From Candidatus Hydrogenedentota bacterium (GTDB lineage: Bacteria; Hydrogenedentota; Hydrogenedentia; Hydrogenedentales; SLHB01), in contig SLHB01000503.1 of the NCBI GenBank assembly GCA_007136375.1, positions 1-10,691 on the forward strand: 10,691 nucleotides of DNA, written 5' to 3'. The position numbers and the translations under genes were made by a program. Of the stretch, positions 1 through 6,486 are shown in pieces (position 1 is the first letter of the stretch; every line of letters starts with the position of its first letter). Below the pieces are notes generated by a model. That model did not search any database. It was not told the origin of the DNA and saw nothing but the letters and a program-made list of their open reading frames with translations.

Positions 1-809
1 ACCTTTTCTTCCTGTGTCCAATCGGTGTCCTCGGTATAGGGCTCGAGTTCGGGAATCTGCCAGCGGTCATGAGGAATGGTATAGGGCACGTACAGGAAGA
101 AGGGATCCTCGCCGGGGCCGTGACGGCGGATGAAGTCCAAGGTGAAATCCGTAAACAAGTCGTGGACGTAATGCTCCTCGGTCACGAAGTCTTCGCGGGT
201 TCCCGTGTTGCCTTCCAAGTGAAGTTTTTCTTCGTTGTCCCAGATGTATTCGGGGTAGTAGGAGTGGGCCCGGCGCTGATTGAGCAGGCCCAACCACTCG
301 TCGAAGCCCTGCCGGTTTGGCGCGCCCACCGTGTCCGGCTCGCCCAGACCCCACTTTCCCGTGGCGCCAGTGACGTAGCCCGCTTCCTTCAACAACTCCG
401 CCACGGTAACGTCGTCTTCCCGCAGGGGTACCCGAAGGCCGCCGCCTCCGCCGCTGCATTCCACGGCGCCGTGGCCTTCCACGCTGCTCGCGTTGCCGCG
501 CACGGTCGTGTGACCCATATGCTGGCCGGTCATGAGCACGCTGCGAGAGGGCGCGCACACCGTGGACCCGCAGTAGGCGTCCGTATAACGCAGCCCTTCC
601 CGGGCCATTTGGTCCACGTTCGGCATCTGGATGTGCTCCTGGCCGTACACGCCCAGATCGCCGTAGCCCATGTCGTCCACCATAATGAAAACGATGTTGG
701 GTCGCCTGTCCGCAACGCCTTCGGCCCGATTCATCCCGGCGAAGGGCAGCGCCGCCGCCCCCGCGCCCATTGTCCTAAGGAAATCCCGCCGGCTCCAGTG
801 TTTCCGCAT
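1..809 (-). CDS. Type I sulfatase, Tat-exported, C-terminus beyond the window
   Basis: Partial gene: 269 codons from an ATG at 809, with no stop before the window edge. It should hydrolyse a sulfate ester, probably on a sulfated glycan, outside the cytoplasm. The N-terminus carries a twin-arginine signal (SRRDFL at residues 6-11, then an Ala/Gly-rich hydrophobic stretch to about residue 25). Visible sulfatase features are the metal-binding VDDMGYGD (44-51), the formylglycine signature CAPSR (85-89; Cys85 is the residue matured to formylglycine by FGE), MTGQHMGH (93-100) and TGKWGLG (150-156, Lys152). The GKWGLG form and the later QRRAHSYYP segment are as in secreted arylsulfatase A-like enzymes. 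The start is supported by AGGGAGG ending 9 bases upstream. It lies 62 bases downstream of the BNR-protein gene with no terminator between, so the two are probably co-transcribed. Substrate cannot be told. The family is secure. Confidence 0.93.
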   Translation of the reverse strand, partial: MRKHWSRRDFLRTMGAGAAALPFAGMNRAEGVADRRPNIVFIMVDDMGYGDLGVYGQEHIQMPNVDQMAREGLRYTDAYCGSTVCAPSRSVLMTGQHMGHTTVRGNASSVEGHGAVECSGGGGGLRVPLREDDVTVAELLKEAGYVTGATGKWGLGEPDTVGAPNRQGFDEWLGLLNQRRAHSYYPEYIWDNEEKLHLEGNTGTREDFVTEEHYVHDLFTDFTLDFIRRHGPGEDPFFLYVPYTIPHDRWQIPELEPYTEDTDWTQEEK

Positions 810-871
810 CTCGCAACGCCTCCCTGTCTCTTGCGGCGTCCTTCTCCAACCGCCGCGCCTGAAACCTTCGC

Positions 872-2983
872 TCACTCGACGGCCAAGTACGCCTCGCGGC
901 TGATGTAGGCGGGCCCGCCGCTCTCGTCCCGCGCGATCACCCGGTACACGCCCTCATCCTCCGGTTCCGCCGCTTCGATGACGAACTCCGCGCCATCGGC
1001 GTCCGGAATACTCATGCCGTTTCGCTGCCACTGATGCTCCACTTCCCCTTCCGGCGACGCGAGTTCGGCGTGGAACACGTGGCGATCCCCAACGGACACC
1101 GTGGCGCTCTCCGGCTCGGCGCTAAAGGGCCAGGGCGCCGTGGGGACTGCAAACACGAAGTACGTGGCCCCTGTCGTCTCGTCCACGGGGACGGGCGGCG
1201 CGACGTTGCCGCCCAGAACAACCTCCCCGGCGGGAAACGTGACCCGGTACAAGTTGCGGAGGGGCGCGGGATCGCTGTCCGTCTCCACCTGCAAGCCCGT
1301 GTTCACGAACCCCTCCTCCAGCCACCCTGGCAAGGCTGAGCGGCGTGGGTCGTAGGCCACGAACACGTGAGCCTCGTGAGCCAGGTCGAAGCGCAGGAAC
1401 TGGTTGGATCGCACCGCCCGGCCCGCGCTTTGTCCCGTCCGCACGCCAAAGGCCCCTTCGAGGAAACCGGGAAGCCCCGTCAGCCGTATGTCCCGATCAC
1501 TGTACACGGGATCGCCCTTGGCCCATTGCGTGGCGTCCCCGCCCTGCCGGGGCCGCACGTTCTGGACGAGGGCCGGCCCCGTATCGGAGGTCCAGGGAAT
1601 GGGAGCTTGGTAGTCTTCTGTCATGGTATAGGGCAAGGTCCACACCCGGCTCCCGTCCTGGTTCGTGAAGTGAAGCTTCGAGACGGACAGGCCATCGGGG
1701 TCCCCGTCCGCCCAGAAGTTGTAGAAATCGGGATGCGCGTTCAGGGGCCGCCGGTTGTATTTGTGGTTTCGCGGACTGTTCTGGGTAATGTTCCGGGCTT
1801 TATCCCAAGTCCAGCCGCCGTCCTCGCTCATCCAGAGGGCCACTTCCCCGCCCGTGCCATGATGCTGAGGGCCCGGTTCGCTGGGGAGGATCATCCGCCA
1901 CACGCCGTCCTCCTCCACATAGAAGGAGCCCGTGTCGTAGTTGTGGGTGGTTGGCGTGATCTCCTGAATGTCCCACGCCTCGCCCGTCCATCGGATGAGC
2001 ACTTGGGCGCGGGGACTGCCCGGCGGTCCGGGCTGGTGATACTGGCTTGTCACGCCCTGGATGACGGGGCGGCCGTCCTCGTCGAGGTCGATGTCGTTCA
2101 CGTAGAACAGCTTGCCCTCGGCCTCGTAATCGTAGACCAATGCGGCGTTGTCGGGATCGTCCAAGGGCGTGTCCAAGACTTGCCCGTCAACGGTGGTCCA
2201 AGTCTCGCCCATATCGCTGGACTGTAGATAATAGACGTTGGTGCGCCGGTCCACGTTGCCGTCCGGGTGGTAGTTCAAGGCCGTGAAGACCAGGCCGTCC
2301 CGTTCGCGGCTGGTCTGATAATGCCCGCCGAAGCCTGCGAGCTTGGCGTCTTCGGTCCATTCCTCGCCGTCCGGACTGATCCCCCAGTAGAGCTCGCGGC
2401 CGTCCGTGTACTTGGTGAAAAAGTGAAAGAACCCTTCTCCATTCACCCAGAAAGGCTGGGGATAGGTCATTTCCCGCTCGGAAATCCGCTCGAACTCCGC
2501 GATACTGTAGGGCTCCACGCTCCGGTAGATGTGCCCCATGCGGTGACGGCCCCGGCCGCTCACGAACACCCAAATTCGTCCGTCGCCGTCCATGGCGATG
2601 CTCGGATTGTCGTGGGGATCGTCCACGCCCTCCGCCCCTTTGTCGTGGACCACAACGGGCCGCGCCACGCGATGGCGGTCATGGTCGTAGTAGCCGGCCA
2701 TGCACAGGAGATAGCGGTCTTCCGGTCCCGTGGTTCCGCCGTACACGAAGAAGGTCTTGTTGACCTCCTCGGCATAGATGGCCAACGGCTTGTGCTTGGC
2801 CGTGTACGTGCCCAGGCCGCCGGAGTACTTGTCCCCGTACTCGGAGAATTGGCCGAGCGTAAACCAGATGCCCCGGTATCCCTCGGCCCGCTCGCCCGCG
2901 CGGCCCTCGTCCGCTCCAGCGGCCAACGGCGCCAGAACGGCCAACAGCGCCGCGCCCAACGCGGCGAAACCTCTCGTGTTCAT
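872..2983 (-). CDS. Secreted BNR/Asp-box beta-propeller protein with C-terminal Ig-like domain
   Basis: 703 residues, complete. A Sec signal peptide is visible (MNTRGF, then an Ala/Leu core to about residue 24), so the protein is exported. Residues about 35-480 look like the BNR_4-type propeller found in many polysaccharide-degradation loci. They open with YRGIWFTLGQF and hold Asp-box-like repeats (SPDGEEWT, SSDMGETWT, SEDGGWTWD) and many aromatic and acidic residues. A less conserved beta-rich region follows to about 620. The last 80 or so residues form an Ig-like domain (HQWQRNGMSI and EDEGVYRVIA are the typical core and Tyr-corner signals). The start is supported by GGGAAAGG placed 7 bases before the ATG. 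BNR_4 relatives include polysaccharide lyases and glycosidases as well as uncharacterised proteins, so catalysis is not established. Pairing with the downstream sulfatase suggests work on a sulfated polysaccharide. Family call is good; function is open. Confidence 0.82.
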   Translation of the reverse strand: MNTRGFAALGAALLAVLAPLAAGADEGRAGERAEGYRGIWFTLGQFSEYGDKYSGGLGTYTAKHKPLAIYAEEVNKTFFVYGGTTGPEDRYLLCMAGYYDHDRHRVARPVVVHDKGAEGVDDPHDNPSIAMDGDGRIWVFVSGRGRHRMGHIYRSVEPYSIAEFERISEREMTYPQPFWVNGEGFFHFFTKYTDGRELYWGISPDGEEWTEDAKLAGFGGHYQTSRERDGLVFTALNYHPDGNVDRRTNVYYLQSSDMGETWTTVDGQVLDTPLDDPDNAALVYDYEAEGKLFYVNDIDLDEDGRPVIQGVTSQYHQPGPPGSPRAQVLIRWTGEAWDIQEITPTTHNYDTGSFYVEEDGVWRMILPSEPGPQHHGTGGEVALWMSEDGGWTWDKARNITQNSPRNHKYNRRPLNAHPDFYNFWADGDPDGLSVSKLHFTNQDGSRVWTLPYTMTEDYQAPIPWTSDTGPALVQNVRPRQGGDATQWAKGDPVYSDRDIRLTGLPGFLEGAFGVRTGQSAGRAVRSNQFLRFDLAHEAHVFVAYDPRRSALPGWLEEGFVNTGLQVETDSDPAPLRNLYRVTFPAGEVVLGGNVAPPVPVDETTGATYFVFAVPTAPWPFSAEPESATVSVGDRHVFHAELASPEGEVEHQWQRNGMSIPDADGAEFVIEAAEPEDEGVYRVIARDESGGPAYISREAYLAVE

Positions 2984-3352
2984 GCGTTCGCCTTTCCCTA
3001 ACTCGCGCTCCCCGGGGCGGCATGCGCCCTCCTTCCAGAGTCCAGACGCTTACCTTGCCAGCCCAGGCGTCAAAACTGCAACCCGCGCGCTGCGCCTCGA
3101 TCGTCGGACAGGAGCGCCGTTGGCGGCGGCAGGTCTTGGATACTCTCGTCCAGCGCGGCCGCGGTCACTCGGGCTTTGGGCTTGGGCCGCTTTACTTCCA
3201 ACGGGGCCGGATGGTAGAACGTCCTCTTGGCGCTGCCCGGCGCGGAGAAAGTGGCGGTGGCGTGGGCACGCTGAAGGCGCCGGCTCCTGGCGCTTCTTCC
3301 CGCTTCCTAGCCGGGCGTTCACCTGCCGATTCACAACTGGAGGACACATGCA
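2984..3352. other. Divergent intergenic region between the BNR-protein and DUF1080 genes
   Basis: 369 bases with no credible gene. It must hold the promoters for both divergent transcripts. Only a weak plus-strand candidate was found (TTTACT, 18 bases, TAGAAC, around 3190-3230), and no convincing minus-strand promoter. Ribosome binding sites sit at both ends: GGAGGA at 3339-3344 for the plus gene and GGGAAAGG just right of 2983 for the minus gene. Open frames running through it are out-of-frame GC artefacts. Confidence 0.6.
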
Positions 3353-4360
3353 ATGAAGATGTTCACGACCCTCGGCCTTGCCGGCGTATTTTGCGCCGCC
3401 TGCGCCACGGGGCAGATGTACCAGACTCCCGATGAAGTGCCTGACGACTACCCCAACCCCTGGTTGCAGGGCGAGTACCTGGGCGAGGCGGAAATCAACG
3501 GTCAACAGACCGCCTTTGGCGTACAGGTCGTCACGCGTGGGGATGACGAGTTCCGCGCCCTCATCTTCCCCAATGGCCTGCCCGGCATGGATGATGTAGA
3601 CGGCGAGCCCGCGGATACGCTCGAAACGGTCCGTGACAACGATTACCTGGTCTTCCACGGAGACGGCTACTCCCTGCGCGTGGCCGGCGGGACGATGACC
3701 GCCGTCAACGACGATGGCGACGCCTTTGGCGTTCTGGAGCGCACCGTCCGCGAAAGCCCCACCTTGGGCAAGGAGCCGCCCGAGGGCGCCGTGGTGCTAT
3801 TCGACGGGACGGACGTGGACATGTGGGAGGATGGCGCGGAGATGCGGGAGGACGGCCTACTTCGGGAGGGCGCGCTGAGCCGCGATGACTTCGCCGACGC
3901 CTACATCCATCTGGAGTTCATGAACCCATACTTCACCGAGAGCCGGGTGAACAGCGGCGTCTACATCATGCGGCGCTACGAAGTGCAGATCTACGAGTCT
4001 TTCGGTTACCCCAATGCGCAGCAGAACGAAGCCGCGCTGTACAATGAGCGTGCGCCCGACATCAACGCGTCCTTGCCGCCGCTCCAGTGGCAGACCTTCG
4101 ACATCTGGTTCCGGGCCCCCCGCTTCGACGAGGACGGCGAGAAGACCGAGAACGTCCGCATCACCGTGAAGCACAACGGTGTGCTGGTCCACGATGACGT
4201 TGAGCTCGAGGGCGGCACGGGAGCCGGCGGCTCCTTGGAAGAAGTGGCCGCGGCGCAGCTCTATCTCCAGGATCACAATGCCGAGACGTTGTTCCGAAAC
4301 GTGTGGCTCGTGGAAGACTTGGACTATGAAGGGGCCATCACGGAGATCGAGCGCGACTAA
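3353..4360 (+). CDS. Secreted DUF1080 protein (3-keto-disaccharide hydrolase family, PF06439)
   Basis: 335 residues. Proteins of this family are concanavalin-like beta-sandwich domains; some hydrolyse 3-keto-glycosides and many are uncharacterised exported proteins. The N-terminus is a signal peptide (MKMFTTLGLAGVF, cleaved near ACA-TG at about residues 16-19). The two Cys residues there do not form a proper lipobox. Residues about 25-140 are an N-terminal region I cannot assign. The DUF1080 domain fills about 143-331: LFDGTDVDMW, NSGVYIMRRYEVQIYESFG, a Leu-Pro-Pro-Leu-Gln-Trp-Gln motif, and KHNGVLVHDDVEL. The start at 3353 is fixed by GGAGG ending 9 bases upstream. An ATG at 3348 opens only a two-codon frame (ATGCAATGA) overlapping the true start. 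It is divergent from the BNR/sulfatase pair and has its own terminator. A role in sugar release from complex glycans is inferred. Confidence 0.88.
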   Translation: MKMFTTLGLAGVFCAACATGQMYQTPDEVPDDYPNPWLQGEYLGEAEINGQQTAFGVQVVTRGDDEFRALIFPNGLPGMDDVDGEPADTLETVRDNDYLVFHGDGYSLRVAGGTMTAVNDDGDAFGVLERTVRESPTLGKEPPEGAVVLFDGTDVDMWEDGAEMREDGLLREGALSRDDFADAYIHLEFMNPYFTESRVNSGVYIMRRYEVQIYESFGYPNAQQNEAALYNERAPDINASLPPLQWQTFDIWFRAPRFDEDGEKTENVRITVKHNGVLVHDDVELEGGTGAGGSLEEVAAAQLYLQDHNAETLFRNVWLVEDLDYEGAITEIERD

Positions 4361-4385
4361 GCGCCGCCGCGACCCGCGCATTCAC

Positions 4386-4432
4386 AACCGCCGCGTCTCC
4401 GGCGTACGTTCCGGGACGCGGCGGTTTGTCTT
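4386..4432 (+). terminator. Rho-independent terminator of the DUF1080 gene
   Basis: Perfect 12-bp stem AACCGCCGCGTC (4386-4397) with GACGCGGCGGTT (4415-4426), extended inside by CCGG/CCGG across a one-base bulge, leaving an 8-base loop. TTTGTCTTG follows on the plus strand only, 25 bases after the stop codon. On the minus strand there is no T run, so it is directional. Confidence 0.85.
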
Positions 4433-4474
4433 GTACCCCCACCCGCGCCAGGGGAGGTTGTGAGGTTGCATTGG

Positions 4475-4517
4475 GCCGGGATTGGCCCGCCCATGCGCTT
4501 GGCGCGCCAATCCCGGC
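4475..4517. repeat. Perfect 12-bp inverted repeat in the convergent gap
   Basis: GCCGGGATTGGC (4475-4486) and GCCAATCCCGGC (4506-4517) are exact inverted copies separated by 19 bases. The right arm overlaps a second perfect palindrome TTGGCGCGCCAA (4499-4510), so two alternative folds compete. On the minus strand it begins 9 bases after the stop of the putative small ORF at 4527. Neither side has a good T run (plus side only CGTCTTT), so it could be a weak terminator, an RNA-stabilising stem or a protein site. Confidence 0.75.
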
Positions 4518-4526
4518 GGCCGTCTT

Positions 4527-4640
4527 TCAGGGGCGTCCCTTGAAGATCACCGAGGTAATCTGCCCGGGCGTCTTGTCTGGAGGTCCATTGTGGCCCTCGG
4601 CGCAACTGGGCTTCCGGGAAACAGCGGAAAGATGCTTCAT
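4527..4640 (-). CDS. Putative 37-residue small protein, unrecognised
   Basis: I do not recognise this peptide. It starts MKHLSAVSRK, has a single Cys at residue 13, a Gly/Pro-rich centre (GHNGPPDKTPG, 16-26) and a C-terminus QITSVIFKGRP; it is basic and has no membrane segment or signal peptide. Its support is the translation signal: AAAGGAG (4654-4648) lies exactly 7 bases before the ATG, the best Shine-Dalgarno noticed in the window, in a gap otherwise without genes. A weak promoter-like pair lies upstream and a perfect stem-loop 9 bases downstream of the TGA. Third-position GC is about 69 percent (25 of 36 codons after the ATG), compatible with coding but not proof. It could be chance, or part of a dispersed repeat or small RNA. 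A longer frame here, upstream-started in another phase, lacks such a binding site. Confidence 0.38.
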   Translation of the reverse strand: MKHLSAVSRKPSCAEGHNGPPDKTPGQITSVIFKGRP

Positions 4641-4684
4641 GGCGTTTCTCCTTTGTGTTGGCCTCGCAATGACACATCTTTGGA

Positions 4685-4714
4685 ACGATAGCAGCCCCAA
4701 TCGCGGTTCATCAA
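4685..4714 (-). promoter_or_regulatory. Weak sigma-70-like promoter candidate for the small ORF
   Basis: TTGATG (4714-4709), 18-base spacer, TATCGT (4690-4685). Each hexamer matches consensus at 4 of 6 positions. Initiation would fall near 4678, giving a leader of about 37 bases with the AAAGGAG near its end. It is weak and could be coincidental. Confidence 0.25.
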
Positions 4715-4732
4715 GGCGGCCCCGGTGTCCTT

Positions 4733-5620
4733 TTAGGGCTTATCTACGCTGCTACCCGGGCGGAGCAACCCCTCCAGCGTCGCCGCGAGCAATCGATGGC
4801 CCTCGTCCGAGAGGTGCAGGCCATCCACGGTGGCGCCGGGCGTGAACAAGACCCGCGCGAGAACGCGTTTGGGGATCAGCGCTACACCGTATTGGCGGGC
4901 GAGACGGCGTTGCGCTTGTCCGAAAGCGTTGTGCAGGGGCGGTAACGGCAGCTCAAGCATAACCACCTGGCGGTCCTCTATGCCTGCGGCTTCCAGAAGC
5001 TCCCGCAAATCCTCTTCGAAGGTCCGGAAGTTCCCCCCAAGTACGTCGTTGCCGCCAACCGCCACCAGCACGAGGCCCTGGTCCCCTTCAATACGGCGAG
5101 CGTTTGAGACGGAAGTGGCCGCCGTGGCGCCGCCGAAGGAGAAGTTGCGCGTCTCCATCTCCAGAGCGGCCCCGAGGCGCTCTGGCCAGTTCTCCGCTGG
5201 CGCAGACGCGCCCATGGCCAGCGAATCGCCGATGACGTAGAGCCGTTCGTAGTTCTGGGCGTCGATCTTGGGGGCGATGTGGTGGGGCGCCTCCCAGCCG
5301 GCTAGGGCCACGCACGCCGCGAGGGCCGCGCCGGCGAGACATTTGGATGTGCGCCCGGGACAGTCCACCTGCGCCCAGGCGGCTGCGAGGAGGCCAAGCC
5401 ACAGGCCATGAACGGTCCAGGGAATTGGCGTCGCCGAGAACAACACCGCGGCCGCGCCGAGGACGGCCAGAATCAACGCCGTCAGCCTGTAGCCGCGGCC
5501 GAGCGCCTTGAACCGCAGGACCAACCCGAACGCCGCCAACGCCAGACCGGCGAAAAAAGCGCCGCCTCCCGTAAATCCATAGAGGATGGCGCCGCTTCCA
5601 GGCAGAGGGCTCAGACTCAT
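4733..5620 (-). CDS. Membrane-anchored SGNH/GDSL-family hydrolase
   Basis: 295 residues from the ATG at 5620, which overlaps the PHP gene stop as ATGA. An upstream in-frame extension would lie inside the PHP gene and is discarded. The N-terminal third is hydrophobic, with about four membrane segments (roughly 11-36, 45-64, 68-85, 94-109). A catalytic SGNH domain follows from about 124: block I GDSLAMG (nucleophile Ser133), block II Gly in NFSFGGAT (159-166), block III GGND (Asn191) and block V DGLH (Asp266, His269). All four consensus residues are present, so it should be an active esterase, lipase or acyl-hydrolase, probably facing the periplasm. The substrate is unknown; deacetylation of envelope or dietary glycan, or lysophospholipid hydrolysis, are possibilities. 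Last gene of the riboflavin operon; no clear minus-strand terminator follows it. Confidence 0.85.
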   Translation of the reverse strand: MSLSPLPGSGAILYGFTGGGAFFAGLALAAFGLVLRFKALGRGYRLTALILAVLGAAAVLFSATPIPWTVHGLWLGLLAAAWAQVDCPGRTSKCLAGAALAACVALAGWEAPHHIAPKIDAQNYERLYVIGDSLAMGASAPAENWPERLGAALEMETRNFSFGGATAATSVSNARRIEGDQGLVLVAVGGNDVLGGNFRTFEEDLRELLEAAGIEDRQVVMLELPLPPLHNAFGQAQRRLARQYGVALIPKRVLARVLFTPGATVDGLHLSDEGHRLLAATLEGLLRPGSSVDKP

Positions 5621-6486
5621 GGTCCGCCGCCGCCGGCGTTCCCGGCAGGCTTGCCCTCGCCCAAGGCTCGTTGCAACGCGGACACGTGGGCCCACGCGAG
5701 GCGAACCTTGCCCATTTCCGGAGGCGCGTTCTTGGCCCGGCCGTGGCAGTCCGAGCCTCCACTGATCAGGAGACCGGCGGCTGCGGCGGCCTCCACATAC
5801 TCCGAGATCTCTCCAGCCGTGTGCTTGCTGTGGTAAGCCTCGATGCCGTCGAAAGGAAACTGCAGCAGGCGAGTGAGAATGCGGCCGGTCTTCCCCACGC
5901 CGGGATGAGCTAAGAAGGCGGCGCCGCCCGCGCCGTGAATGGCCTGGATGGCCGCATCGCAGGTCAACGCGGGCTTGGGAGCGAAAGCCTTCCGGCCTCG
6001 TCCGATGAACTTGTCGAAGGCGTCCTGCACCGTGAGGCAATACCCTTGGGCGAAAAGCTCCTGGGCAATGTGAATGCGGCCCATGGCGCCGCTGCCAGCC
6101 CGTTTCGCCACGTCCTCCATAGTGATGGGGATTTCGAGACCCCGGAGGCGCTCCACGATCCGTTCGGCCCGGCGGATCCGCCCGGCGGAGACGGTGTTGA
6201 GGGCGGCGAGGAGCTTGGGTTCCGCCGGGTCAACGCCCAGCCCCAGAATGTGGACCTCGTGTTTCCCGTATTGGGCGCTGATCTCCGTGCCCGCGAAGAA
6301 GACAAGGCCCGCGCGCCGGGCCGCCGCCGCCCCTTCTTCCACGCCCGCCACGGTGTCGTGGTCCGTCAAGGCAATCGCCGAACATCCCAACTCCTCCGCG
6401 CGCTGGACTACCTCGGCGGGCGAATCGGCGCCATCGGAGTAGTGGGAATGAAGGTGCAGATCCGCCCAGGGCCCGCCCGTGTTCAC
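5617..6486 (-). CDS. PHP-domain phosphoesterase, YciV/RNase AM-like
   Basis: 289 residues if it starts at the GTG at 6486, which overlaps the nusB stop as GTGA; anything further upstream lies inside nusB. PHP domains are multi-metal phosphoesterases. Metal-ligand motifs are all present: DLHLHSHYSDG (His11, His13, Asp18), LTDHDT (His43, Asp44), GTEIS (Glu68), GRIHIA, LAHPG and SDCHG near the C-terminus. The order, length and insertion after the TEIS motif match the YciV/RnmA group (5'-3' exoribonuclease trimming short RNAs, and nucleoside 3',5'-bisphosphate or AMP phosphatases). A role in removing pAp-like nucleotides or maturing rRNA 5' ends would fit an operon with nusB, but this is inference. 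No signal peptide, so cytoplasmic. The stop overlaps the SGNH gene start by 4 bases. Confidence 0.88.
   Translation of the reverse strand: MNTGGPWADLHLHSHYSDGADSPAEVVQRAEELGCSAIALTDHDTVAGVEEGAAAARRAGLVFFAGTEISAQYGKHEVHILGLGVDPAEPKLLAALNTVSAGRIRRAERIVERLRGLEIPITMEDVAKRAGSGAMGRIHIAQELFAQGYCLTVQDAFDKFIGRGRKAFAPKPALTCDAAIQAIHGAGGAAFLAHPGVGKTGRILTRLLQFPFDGIEAYHSKHTAGEISEYVEAAAAAGLLISGGSDCHGRAKNAPPEMGKVRLAWAHVSALQRALGEGKPAGNAGGGGP

Noticed and set aside
1367..2227. 286-codon plus-strand open frame antisense to the BNR gene
   Set aside because: Antisense shadow of a well-supported gene with no own domain.
3353..3415. Lipoprotein signal in the DUF1080 protein
   Set aside because: Cys14 and Cys17 are preceded by GVF and CAA, which do not fit the lipobox consensus; an ordinary signal peptide fits better.
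3050..3658. 202-codon minus-strand open frame across the divergent region into the DUF1080 gene
   Set aside because: It overlaps the coding start of a supported gene, shows no domain, and would fill the region where both promoters must lie.
4357..4677. 106-codon minus-strand frame starting MCHCEANTKEKRH
   Set aside because: It has no ribosome binding site, runs through the stem-loop and the DUF1080 terminator, and begins with the repeat-like segment; the shorter ORF at 4527-4640 in another frame has much better signals.
4433..4732. Intrinsic terminator for the riboflavin operon after the SGNH gene
   Set aside because: No stem followed by a T run on the minus strand was found; the inverted repeat at 4475-4517 is about 215 bases away and has no T run in that direction.
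5621..6040. 140-codon N-terminal extension of the SGNH hydrolase frame
   Set aside because: It lies wholly inside the PHP gene in another frame and reads as low-complexity Arg/Gly/Ser; the ATGA overlap marks the true start at 5620.
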